The notes under the pieces are model-generated. The model was not told the origin of the DNA. It did not search any database and saw only the letters and a list, made by a program, of their open reading frames with translations. A stretch of DNA of 6,120 nucleotides from OCS116 cluster bacterium (GTDB taxonomy: Bacteria > Pseudomonadota > Alphaproteobacteria > Rhizobiales > OSC116): the NCBI GenBank assembly GCA_002402005.2, contig NVUS02000199.1:1-6120 (forward strand), read 5' to 3'. The position numbers were made by a program, and so were the translations under genes. Shown here in pieces: positions 1-6,120 of this stretch; position 1 is the first letter of the stretch; every line of letters starts with the position of its first letter.

Positions 1-1602
1 TATCCGCATTCATGGCGCTCAAAAGCCCCGATCATCTTCCGCAATACACCGCAATGGTTCATCTCGATGGATACCAATGATTTGCGCAAAAAAGCCATCC
101 ACGCCATTGATAATGACGTGAAATGGTATCCAGAAATCAGTAAAAACCGCATCCGCTCAATGGTTGAAGGCCGCCCAGATTGGGTCATCTCGCGCCAACG
201 TGCTTGGGGTGTGCCGCTTTGTTGCTTCACTCATAAAAAGACTGGCGAATTGTTGCGTGATGATGCGCTCAATAGCTTTATTGCCGATGAATTTGACAAA
301 CATGGCGCAGACATTTGGTTCGCCAAAGACGCGGCTTATTTCTTAAACTCAAGCAAATATGACGCTGATGATTATGACATGGTGATGGACATTTTGGACG
401 TTTGGTTCGATTCTGGCTCAACCCATGCCTTTGTTTTGGAAGCCCGCGAAGACCATTTATGGCCTGCCGATCTTTATCTAGAAGGTACAGATCAACATCG
501 TGGTTGGTTCCAATCATCATTGATGAACGGCATCGGCACACGTGGCGCAGCCCCTTATAAAGCTGTGCTTACTCATGGTTTTGTTAATGACAAACACGGC
601 AAAAAAATGTCTAAATCTTTAGGCAATGGCATGGACCCCGTGAAAATGGCCAACAGCCAAGGTGCCGACATTCTGCGCCTATGGGTTGGTTCTACCGATT
701 ATACCGACAATACCCGCTTGGGTGATGAAGCCATCAAAACCACTATGGATAGCTATCGTAAATTGCGCAATACCCTGCGTTTTCTACTCGGCAATATCAG
801 TGATTTTAACGAAGCTGAACGTCTAGACTTTGCCGAAATGCCAGAGCTTGAACGTTATATCTTAGGCCGCCTGCACGCACTCGACAAACAAGTGCGCACG
901 GCATATATGGAATATGATTTCAAAACCGTCAGCCAGCAAGTGCTTAACTTCTGCGCGTTTGACCTATCTGCCTTCTATTTCGATATCCGTAAAGATGCGC
1001 TTTATTGCGATTCACCAGACAGCATCAACCGCCGCGCCAGCCGCACCGTGATGGATCATGTATTCCATGCCGTAACCGCATGGTTAGCACCAATTTTGGC
1101 ATTCACCATGGAAGAAGTGTGGCAAACCCGCTTCCCGGATTTGAATGACAGTGTGCATCTACATCTGTTCCCAACCATGAAAGACGCATGGTGTGATGAC
1201 GCCCTTGCTGCCAAATGGACCAAAATCCGCGAAGTGCGCAAAGTAGTCACTGGTGCTTTGGAAATTGAACGCCGCGAAAAACGCATTGGCTCAAGCCTCG
1301 AATCATCACCAGAAATTTACATCAGCAATGATAACTATCTCACTCTGTTTGATGGCATGAGCGATGGCGATTTCTCTGACATTTTCATCACCAGCCAAGC
1401 GGTGTTGAAACTTGGTGAAACCATTGATGATGGCTTCACTTTGCCCGATGTCAAAGGTGTTAGCGTATTGCACAAAATGGCTGTTGGTAATAAATGTATG
1501 CGCAGTTGGAAGATTTTGCCAGATGTGGGTAGCGATGCCCAATATCCTGATCTATCCGCTCGTGATGCCGCCGCTGTGCGCATTTACGATGCTGCACAAT
1601 AA
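1..1602 (+). CDS. ileS: Isoleucyl-tRNA synthetase, C-terminal 533 residues (5' end outside the window)
   Basis: Class I aminoacyl-tRNA synthetase that activates isoleucine with ATP and loads it onto tRNA-Ile in the cytoplasm. The reading frame is open from base 1, and its first codons (YPHSWRSKAP, then TPQWFISMD) are typical IleS core sequence, so the ATG at 67 is internal and not the start. Residues below are numbered from base 1. Visible landmarks are SRQRAWGVP in the catalytic core, DVWFDSGS at 133-140, EGTDQHRGWFQSS at 161-173, and the ATP-binding KMSKS loop at 202-206. A helical anticodon-binding domain runs from about 281 to 430. The C-terminal tail resembles the zinc-binding tail of bacterial IleS, but only Cys499 of the expected cysteines remains (KCMRSW, with Ser at 502), and no second CxxC follows. 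Full-length bacterial IleS is about 930-970 residues, so roughly 400 are missing upstream. lspA follows at once, probably in the same transcript. Confidence 0.98.
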   Translation, partial: YPHSWRSKAPIIFRNTPQWFISMDTNDLRKKAIHAIDNDVKWYPEISKNRIRSMVEGRPDWVISRQRAWGVPLCCFTHKKTGELLRDDALNSFIADEFDKHGADIWFAKDAAYFLNSSKYDADDYDMVMDILDVWFDSGSTHAFVLEAREDHLWPADLYLEGTDQHRGWFQSSLMNGIGTRGAAPYKAVLTHGFVNDKHGKKMSKSLGNGMDPVKMANSQGADILRLWVGSTDYTDNTRLGDEAIKTTMDSYRKLRNTLRFLLGNISDFNEAERLDFAEMPELERYILGRLHALDKQVRTAYMEYDFKTVSQQVLNFCAFDLSAFYFDIRKDALYCDSPDSINRRASRTVMDHVFHAVTAWLAPILAFTMEEVWQTRFPDLNDSVHLHLFPTMKDAWCDDALAAKWTKIREVRKVVTGALEIERREKRIGSSLESSPEIYISNDNYLTLFDGMSDGDFSDIFITSQAVLKLGETIDDGFTLPDVKGVSVLHKMAVGNKCMRSWKILPDVGSDAQYPDLSARDAAAVRIYDAAQ

Positions 1603-1608
1603 ATCAAT

Positions 1609-1616
1609 AAAGGGGG
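1609..1616 (+). promoter_or_regulatory. Ribosome binding site that decides the lspA start
   Basis: AAAGGGGG is a purine-rich Shine-Dalgarno-like run. It touches the ATG at 1617 with no spacer, but lies 6 bases before the ATG at 1623, which is a normal spacing. It therefore supports initiation at 1623. That the ribosome ignores 1617 is inferred from spacing only. Confidence 0.6.
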
Positions 1617-1622
1617 ATGAAC

Positions 1623-2141
1623 ATGTCAGATGAAAATCTAGAAACAGGTTTGGTTTTTAAACAACGTCTTTTGTGGCTCATCCTCATTGCCGGCTTTTGG
1701 TTTGTTGCCGATCAATATCACAAATATTATATGCTTGAGATTTACGACATCGCCAATAAAGGCGTGGTTGAATGGCTGCCCTTTATGAATTTGGTGTTGG
1801 TGTGGAATAAAGGCATTTCTTATGGCCTATTTCAACAATCTGGTTATGGCAGTATTATTTTGGCCAGCGTCACCGCTTTGGTGATGATTGGCATCATCAT
1901 TATGACCTTACGCACCAAAGAAAAAATGAGCGTTATCTACCTGTCATTCTTCGTCGGTACGGCGCTGGGCAACGGTTATGACCGTGTATTCCGCGAAGGT
2001 GTGGTCGATGTATTTCAGCCTAAATTTGGCGATTATACCTGGTATGTTTTTAACATTGCCGATGTCGCGATGACCTTGGGGGTTGTTTTATTACTGATAG
2101 ATGTATTCTTTTTGTCGAATTCTGACACTAAAGAGGATTGA
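1623..2141 (+). CDS. lspA: Lipoprotein signal peptidase (signal peptidase II)
   Basis: Inner-membrane aspartyl protease that cuts the signal peptide off prolipoproteins just before the lipid-modified cysteine. The product is 172 residues, close to the usual 150-180. Four hydrophobic segments fit the LspA topology: about residues 14-31, 54-70, 76-95 and 144-164. Family motifs are present in order: DQYHK near residue 30 (family DQxxK), WNKGISYGLF near 61 (family NxGxxFG), GTALGNGYDR ending about 121, and FNIAD ending at 147. The predicted catalytic aspartates are Asp120 (in YDR) and Asp147 (in FNIAD). An in-frame ATG at 1617 would add two residues (MN), but the ribosome site fits 1623 better. 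The gene lies 20 bases after ileS, a common ileS-lspA pairing, and precedes a gene for a predicted lipoprotein. The GTALGN segment replaces the more usual GGAxGN, a minor change. Confidence 0.96.
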   Translation: MSDENLETGLVFKQRLLWLILIAGFWFVADQYHKYYMLEIYDIANKGVVEWLPFMNLVLVWNKGISYGLFQQSGYGSIILASVTALVMIGIIIMTLRTKEKMSVIYLSFFVGTALGNGYDRVFREGVVDVFQPKFGDYTWYVFNIADVAMTLGVVLLLIDVFFLSNSDTKED

Positions 2142-2168
2142 AATCTTTAACAATCATCTATATATACT
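2138..2168 (+). promoter_or_regulatory. Possible sigma-70-type promoter for the lipoprotein gene
   Basis: TTGAAA at 2138-2143 matches the -35 consensus at five of six bases and overlaps the lspA stop codon. TATACT at 2163-2168 matches the -10 consensus at five of six, with a 19-base spacer. An overlapping TATATA at 2161-2166 gives the ideal 17-base spacer but matches only four of six. The stretch is clearly more AT-rich than the flanking genes. A transcript starting near 2175 would have a leader of about 25 bases. This is a by-eye consensus match, and AT-rich gaps give such matches by chance. Confidence 0.4.
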
Positions 2169-2187
2169 ATTAACCATGAACAGGTTT

Positions 2188-2192
2188 GAGGG
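2188..2192 (+). promoter_or_regulatory. Ribosome binding site of the lipoprotein gene
   Basis: GAGGG lies 8 bases before the ATG at 2201. An in-frame TAA at 2195-2197 rules out an earlier start for that gene, so the start at 2201 is well fixed. Confidence 0.6.
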
Positions 2193-2200
2193 TTTAAGAA

Positions 2201-2797
2201 ATGAAATTGTATTTTGGTAAATTGTCTAAAACAATCTTGGTATTAACCGCTGGTATGGCGCTCACATCATGTGGCTCCATTGGTGGTTTTAGCGAAATGT
2301 TAGGCATTAGTAACGAGGGCATCGATGCCCAAAACATAGAAGTGAATGGCAAACTTAAAAGCGCCAAAGCGGGCGATTTGCCCACACCAGAAGGCGCAGC
2401 GCTTAACACAGTGCCGATCACCAATGCAAGCGTCAATACACCAAAAATTGTGGCGCCTAAAATTGTCGCGCCCAAAATCATTGCGCCCAAAATTGTCAAA
2501 CCAAAAATCACCAAGCCCAAAGTGGCTAAGGTGACAGTGCCAAAAGTCACTGTGCCCAAAGTGGTTAAAACCACGCTGACGCCAAAAGTGACCGCCAAGC
2601 CGATTGTCGCCCCGACAAAAATTTCGCCACTGGCCTATAAATTTGTCGATCTATTCACCTTCCGCTCCGATATGCGGGCTGGTAAATTGCTAAACCCGTT
2701 GGCCACCGCCAAACGTGTTGCGACCAATAACCCAAAAAAGTGTAAGCTTATTGGTAGTAAATTCACTTGTGGCGAATATTTCATCACGGTCAAATAG
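2201..2797 (+). CDS. Putative lipoprotein with lysine/proline-rich pentapeptide repeats, function unknown
   Basis: I do not recognise the family. The 198-residue product starts with a lipoprotein signal: lysines at 2, 7 and 10, a hydrophobic core (about 11-20), and the lipobox LTSC with Cys24 as the lipidated residue. Glycine follows the cysteine. By the E. coli Lol rule this would send it to the outer membrane, but the rule is uncertain here. Residues 25-80 are a small-residue-rich linker. Residues 81-137 are a degenerate 5-residue repeat (PKIVA, PKIIA, PKVTV and similar) with 14 lysines and no acidic residue. The tail (138-198) looks folded and has two cysteines, Cys181 and Cys190, that could form a disulfide in the periplasm. 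The layout suggests an anchored periplasmic tether with a small C-terminal module, loosely like the proline/lysine spacer of TonB; this is inference. Alphaproteobacteria often have a DUF3035-type lipoprotein gene in this position, and I see no clear similarity to it. The gene directly follows lspA, whose enzyme would mature it. Confidence 0.85.
   Translation: MKLYFGKLSKTILVLTAGMALTSCGSIGGFSEMLGISNEGIDAQNIEVNGKLKSAKAGDLPTPEGAALNTVPITNASVNTPKIVAPKIVAPKIIAPKIVKPKITKPKVAKVTVPKVTVPKVVKTTLTPKVTAKPIVAPTKISPLAYKFVDLFTFRSDMRAGKLLNPLATAKRVATNNPKKCKLIGSKFTCGEYFITVK
2441..2611 (+). repeat. Degenerate 15-base tandem repeat coding for P-K-(I/V)-x-x units
   Basis: Six contiguous 15-base units run from 2441 to 2530 and encode PKIVA, PKIVA, PKIIA, PKIVK, PKITK and PKVAK. 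After a 9-base VTV spacer come PKVTV (2540) and PKVVK (2555), then a 12-base spacer, PKVTA (2582) and KPIVA (2597). Units differ mostly at third positions (CCA, CCT and CCC for proline; ATT and ATC for isoleucine). The protein pattern is therefore better kept than the DNA, which argues against a recent slippage expansion. Confidence 0.9.
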
Positions 2798-2855
2798 CCT
2801 TTGATGATGGTTTCGCTGCAATTCACCCACCTGGCTAACGCCAAAAAGTAAAATT

Positions 2856-4187
2856 ATGAAAATTGAAAAAATGAAAAATGGCATTAGCTGTTTTTCTCTT
2901 GATAATGGGTTAGACGTGGTGGTGATAGAAGATCACCGCGCGCCGGTCATCACTCACATGCTATGGTATAAAGTCGGCGCTGCCGATGAAGTGTCCGGCA
3001 AATCGGGCATTGCTCATTTTCTCGAACATTTAATGTTCAAAGGCACCGCCAAATTAGCCCCCGGCGAGCATAGCAAAATCATCGCCAAAAACGGCGGGCA
3101 AGACAATGCCTTTACCGGCCAAGATTACACCTGCTATTATGAACGCTTGGCAGCCGATCGTTTAGAGCTGGCCATGGAATTAGAAGCCGACCGGATGACT
3201 GGCTTAACCCTATCCGATGAAGTGTTATTGCCCGAACGCGATGTGGTGCGCGAAGAACGCAAACAACGCACCGACAACAAACCAGACGCTATTCATTTCG
3301 AGCAAATGACCGCCGCATTGTTTTTAGCCCATCCCTATGGTGTGCCAATTATCGGTTGGGATCATGAAATTGCCGAGCTAAACCGCCATGACGCTTTGGC
3401 ATTTTACAAAAAACATTATGCGCCCGACAATGCCACCTTGGTGGTCGCCGGCGATGTGACGCCAGAGCAAGTGCAAAAACTAGCCCAAAAACATTACGGC
3501 CCCATTGCGGCGCAGAATATTGAACCACGCCAACGGGTGATTGAACCACCACATATGTGCCCCAGACAGGTCGATATGTTTGACGAACGGGTTGAACAAC
3601 CGCAATGGATTAAGCAATATTTAGTGCCCTCAGCCCGGGTTGCCAATGCCGAAAAAACCAACCAGTCCGAAGCTTTGCAATTGGCAATCTTGCTACTTGC
3701 TGGCGGTTCTACCTCGCATTTATATGTTGATTTGGTGGTCGAAAAACAAGCCGCAGTGGCGGCCGGTGGTTGGTATAATAGTGTGGCGATGGATTATGCA
3801 CCGCTTGGCCTTTACGCTATACCACGCGAGCCTTATGGCTTGGCGCATATGGCCGAATTGGTTGATGCCAGCGTGCAGACCTTCATTAAAGATGGCCCCT
3901 CAGACCGCGCCTTTGACCGCGCCAAAAACCTAATGGTCGCCGAAAGCCTCTATGCCCGCGATAACCAAACCTCAATGGCGCGGATGATTGGCGCTGGGCT
4001 GAGTTGCAATATGAGTTTAGAAGATATTTTAGACTGGCCAGAGCGCATCGAAGCGATTGATAAAGATGAAATGTTAGCGACTTTGGATAAATATATCGAT
4101 GAGAATGCGTCGGTCACTGGCCAGCTGATGGGTAGAGAAGAACATTTAACCGGCACATTAGATGATTCAGAAGCGGGGGCCGAATAA
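2856..4187 (+). CDS. M16 family zinc metallopeptidase, catalytic subunit
   Basis: Insulinase/pitrilysin-type peptidase of 443 residues, the usual size of the two-subunit M16B class related to mitochondrial processing peptidase beta. The inverted zinc motif HFLEH lies at 54-58: His54 and His58 bind zinc and Glu57 is the catalytic base. The third ligand is most likely Glu134 in DVVREER, 76 residues after His58, the family spacing. GGQDNAFTGQDYT (80-92) is the conserved substrate-strand region. The C-terminal M16 domain covers about 185-420, with a partly kept glycine loop, AGGSTSHLY, at 282-290. ATG 2856 is the first start after an in-frame TGA at 2805; ATG 2871 is an alternative. No good Shine-Dalgarno is seen, only A-rich sequence. 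The protein begins almost directly with the first beta strand (FSLDNGLDVVVIED), so no signal peptide is visible. It overlaps the next gene by one base, which implies a protease pair. The natural substrate is unknown. Confidence 0.94.
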   Translation: MKIEKMKNGISCFSLDNGLDVVVIEDHRAPVITHMLWYKVGAADEVSGKSGIAHFLEHLMFKGTAKLAPGEHSKIIAKNGGQDNAFTGQDYTCYYERLAADRLELAMELEADRMTGLTLSDEVLLPERDVVREERKQRTDNKPDAIHFEQMTAALFLAHPYGVPIIGWDHEIAELNRHDALAFYKKHYAPDNATLVVAGDVTPEQVQKLAQKHYGPIAAQNIEPRQRVIEPPHMCPRQVDMFDERVEQPQWIKQYLVPSARVANAEKTNQSEALQLAILLLAGGSTSHLYVDLVVEKQAAVAAGGWYNSVAMDYAPLGLYAIPREPYGLAHMAELVDASVQTFIKDGPSDRAFDRAKNLMVAESLYARDNQTSMARMIGAGLSCNMSLEDILDWPERIEAIDKDEMLATLDKYIDENASVTGQLMGREEHLTGTLDDSEAGAE

Positions 4188-5440
4188 TGGACATTAAACA
4201 ATTAAGCCTTAGCCAAAAAGACGCTGCTGATTTAGACATTTGGCTGGTTGAAGACCATCGTTTGCCAATTATCAATATTGAATTTGCCTTTATTGGTGGC
4301 GCGTCTTTAGATGGCGATAAGCATGGTTTGGCCTATTTAATGGCCGCTTTGCTCGATGAGGGCGCGGGTGATTTAGACGACCAAGAGTTTCACAAAGCCT
4401 TAGACGAAACCGCCACTCATTTACACTTTTCGGCCACCAGAGACATTATCAATGGCTCGATAAAAATGCTGAAAAAGCACAAAGAACGCGCCGCCGATCT
4501 GCTCAATATGGCGATGTTTGCCCCCACTTTTGCCGAGGATGCCAGCGAACGGGTCAAAGCCCAAATCGTCGCCTCCATCCGCAGTGCCAGCACCAGCCCA
4601 ACCGAGATTGCCGCCAAAAGAATGATGAAATTGGCGTTTGGCGATCATGTCTATGGCAATTTGGTCAAAGGTAGTGAAGAGACGTTAAATACCATCAACC
4701 GCGCTGATTTGCAAAAAACCACCTTGCAAAATTTTAACGCCGCGCACCCTTATTTGGTGATTGTTGGTGATGTGAACGAAACCGAAGCCGAACAATTGGT
4801 GATGCGCATTTTTGCTGGCCGCAAGCTAGGTAGTGACAATGTCGATGCCATTGCTGAAGCCGAATTTGCCGGCATTGGCAAAAGCGAGACCCATCATATG
4901 GATGTGCCGCAAGCTGTGGTTAATTTTGCTTTGCCCTCCATTGCCCAAAATGACCCAGATTTTATGACGGTTCTGGTGCTCAATCATATTTTAGGCGGCG
5001 GCGGTTTTTCTTCGCGCCTGATGGAAGAAATACGCGAGAAACGTGGCCTGACTTATGGCATCCATACCTCACTTATGCCTTTAAAACACGGATCACTCAT
5101 CACCGGCAGTGCCGCCACATCGGCCGATAAAATGGACGAGACGATAAAAATCCTGCGCCAAGAAATTGCCAAAATGCATGAGGGCGGCGTGACGGATGAA
5201 GAGCTTAAAAACGCCAAAACTTACCTAACCGGCGCTTACCCATTACGGTTTGACACCGGGGCGAAAATAGCTCACCAACTATTGTCTATGCAATATTTTA
5301 ATTTTGGCATTGATTTTATCGACCAGCGTAATAATCTAGTCAATAAGGTAACCAAACAAGATGTTGCGCGTATGGCGGCAAGCTTGCTTGATGTTAAAAA
5401 TATGGCGCAAGTTACCGTTGGCCCTACCGAAACCGACTAA
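4187..5440 (+). CDS. M16 family peptidase-like protein, non-catalytic partner subunit
   Basis: M16-fold protein of 417 residues that lacks the zinc site. The position equivalent to HxxEH reads YLMAA (50-54) within HGLAYLMAALLDEG, so both histidines and the glutamate are gone. The C-terminal domain is well kept: the glycine-rich loop LGGGGFSSRL (269-278) and EIREKRGLTYG (281-291) are typical of M16B partner subunits such as mitochondrial processing peptidase alpha, where the loop helps guide substrate. I infer that it pairs with the upstream catalytic subunit to close the peptidase chamber. The ATG shares its A with the upstream TAA (TAATG), and GGGGG at 4175-4179 lies 7 bases before the start, so translational coupling is likely and would favour equal amounts of the two subunits. 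No signal peptide is visible: the N-terminus (MDIKQLSLSQKDAADLDIWL) is polar and leads straight into the first strand. Confidence 0.93.
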   Translation: MDIKQLSLSQKDAADLDIWLVEDHRLPIINIEFAFIGGASLDGDKHGLAYLMAALLDEGAGDLDDQEFHKALDETATHLHFSATRDIINGSIKMLKKHKERAADLLNMAMFAPTFAEDASERVKAQIVASIRSASTSPTEIAAKRMMKLAFGDHVYGNLVKGSEETLNTINRADLQKTTLQNFNAAHPYLVIVGDVNETEAEQLVMRIFAGRKLGSDNVDAIAEAEFAGIGKSETHHMDVPQAVVNFALPSIAQNDPDFMTVLVLNHILGGGGFSSRLMEEIREKRGLTYGIHTSLMPLKHGSLITGSAATSADKMDETIKILRQEIAKMHEGGVTDEELKNAKTYLTGAYPLRFDTGAKIAHQLLSMQYFNFGIDFIDQRNNLVNKVTKQDVARMAASLLDVKNMAQVTVGPTETD

Positions 5441-5457
5441 CCAAGAAAGCCCCGTCG

Positions 5458-6120
5458 ATGAACCTTTATGAAGCACATATCTTAAGTGAAGATAAACTCA
5501 ATATTGACCAAGATCGTTTGGACTTTCTAATCAACAAAGCCCAAAAAGCTTTGGAAGTTAAATTCAATGAAATGCCTTTCTTTGATGTGGCGGCGGATTT
5601 GTCAGATGTTGATGATCTGAATAAATTAGCTCAAAAATTCAAAACTGGCCTCACCGACATTGTACATATTGGCTGTGGCGGCTCAAGCCTTGGCGCACAA
5701 GCTTTGGTGCAAGTGGCCGGTTATGGTTGCGTCGGTAGCGATGCCAAAAAACCATTTAACATTCATTTTTTAGACAATTTGGATGCCCTAAGCCTAAGTA
5801 ATTTGTTGGACGGCCTACCACCCAAAACCACCGGTGTGGTGATCATCTCCAAATCCGGCACAACGCTCGAAACGGTGGCGCTGGCCAGTGTTTATTTGGA
5901 TTGGTCAATCACTCATAATGGCGCAGATTATCTTTCAGACAGCGCGGTCATCATCACCGAGCCACACAAAGAAAAGTTAAACCCGATTCGCCAATTGGCC
6001 GAAAAATATGACATTCCGATTTTGGATCATCATGAAGGCATTGGCGGGCGTTTTTCCGTATTGTCCAACGTTGGTCTATTTGTCGCAGCATTATTCGAGA
6101 TTGATCTAGAGCAGATTAAA
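5458..6120 (+). CDS. pgi: Glucose-6-phosphate isomerase, short form, N-terminal 221 residues (3' end outside the window)
   Basis: Cytoplasmic enzyme that interconverts glucose 6-phosphate and fructose 6-phosphate in glycolysis and gluconeogenesis. The frame has no stop up to the right edge. Visible motifs are GCGGSSLGAQAL from residue 72, the sugar-phosphate-binding loop SKSGTTLET from 131, and EGIGGRFSVLSNVG from 193, which closely resembles PGI signature 1 with Arg198 as the conserved arginine. These motifs come about 65-80 residues earlier than in the roughly 550-residue E. coli and animal enzymes, so this is a compact form, probably 400-450 residues in full. The catalytic Glu, His and Lys of the C-terminal half lie outside the window. 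The start at 5458 is 17 bases after the M16 gene, with only a weak purine stretch (AAGAAAG, 5443-5449) before it. It is probably co-transcribed with the M16 pair. A related SIS-domain sugar isomerase is possible but less likely given the GGRFS motif. Confidence 0.9.
   Translation, partial: MNLYEAHILSEDKLNIDQDRLDFLINKAQKALEVKFNEMPFFDVAADLSDVDDLNKLAQKFKTGLTDIVHIGCGGSSLGAQALVQVAGYGCVGSDAKKPFNIHFLDNLDALSLSNLLDGLPPKTTGVVIISKSGTTLETVALASVYLDWSITHNGADYLSDSAVIITEPHKEKLNPIRQLAEKYDIPILDHHEGIGGRFSVLSNVGLFVAALFEIDLEQIK

Noticed and set aside
1056..1583. Several minus-strand open frames of 76-82 codons inside the end of ileS
   Set aside because: They lie wholly within a clearly conserved IleS coding region, show no recognisable motifs, and overlap each other in different frames.
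67..1602. ATG at 67 as the start of a complete 511-residue gene
   Set aside because: The same frame is open back to base 1 and encodes conserved IleS sequence there, so the ATG is an internal methionine of a gene cut by the window edge.
1617..1622. ATG at 1617 as the lspA start
   Set aside because: It directly abuts the G run of the ribosome site with no spacer; the ATG at 1623 has the normal spacing. The difference is only two residues.
2194..2598. Minus-strand 134-codon frame with a hydrophobic repeated protein (ILGAT, IFGV-like units)
   Set aside because: It is the exact antisense of the lysine/proline repeat. Its regularity comes from the 15-base period of the real gene, and the plus-strand product has a lipobox and a good ribosome site.
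2801..2830. TTGATG at 2801-2806 as a -35 box for the first M16 gene
   Set aside because: No acceptable -10 box is found 16-19 bases downstream; that region is ACCCACC-like.
2832..2843. Small inverted repeat TGGC-TAAC-GCCA after the lipoprotein gene, considered as a terminator
   Set aside because: The stem is only 4 bp and is followed by A residues rather than a T run on the plus strand; on the minus strand the T run lies on the wrong side.
1..6120. CRISPR arrays, tRNA or rRNA genes, insertion sequences, attachment sites, phage or defence genes
   Set aside because: None seen: the window is almost fully covered by six housekeeping-type genes on one strand, the only tandem repeat is the coding one in the lipoprotein, and no gap exceeds 60 bases.

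Overview
The window reads as a stretch of chromosome from an alphaproteobacterium of moderate GC content. All genes lie on the plus strand. The evidence is gene order and protein style: the end of ileS, then lspA, a small lipoprotein gene, two consecutive M16 (insulinase/pitrilysin-type) peptidase genes, and the start of a compact glucose-6-phosphate isomerase. From memory of the group, ileS-lspA-small lipoprotein-M16-M16 is a recurrent alphaproteobacterial arrangement. The IleS C-terminus has also lost most of its zinc-site cysteines, which fits several alphaproteobacterial IleS proteins. Order and genus cannot be assigned from this piece.

Layout. Bases 1-1602 hold the last 533 codons of ileS, open at the left edge. 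lspA follows after about 20 bases, with a strong ribosome site that favours the second of two nearby ATGs (1623). A short gap, 2142-2200, contains a plausible sigma-70-type promoter overlapping the lspA stop. It leads to a 198-residue lipoprotein (2201-2797) with a lysine/proline-rich pentapeptide repeat. After a 58-base gap with no clear ribosome site come two M16 genes (2856-4187 and 4187-5440) that overlap by one base in TAATG. The first keeps the HxxEH zinc site and the second lacks it, so they look like a catalytic/non-catalytic pair. A short-form pgi starts at 5458 and runs off the right edge.

How the genes fit together. ileS and pgi are housekeeping genes (tRNA charging and sugar-phosphate isomerisation). 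LspA is the signal peptidase that removes the signal peptide from lipid-modified prolipoproteins, and the next gene encodes a predicted substrate of it. The M16 pair probably forms one two-subunit protease. Neither subunit shows a visible signal peptide, whereas alphaproteobacterial relatives in this position often carry one.

No mobile element, CRISPR array, RNA gene or phage-like feature was seen, and no intergenic gap exceeds 60 bases. I found no convincing new multi-gene system. The least explained item is the repeat lipoprotein, and the next is the apparent loss of export signals from both M16 subunits.
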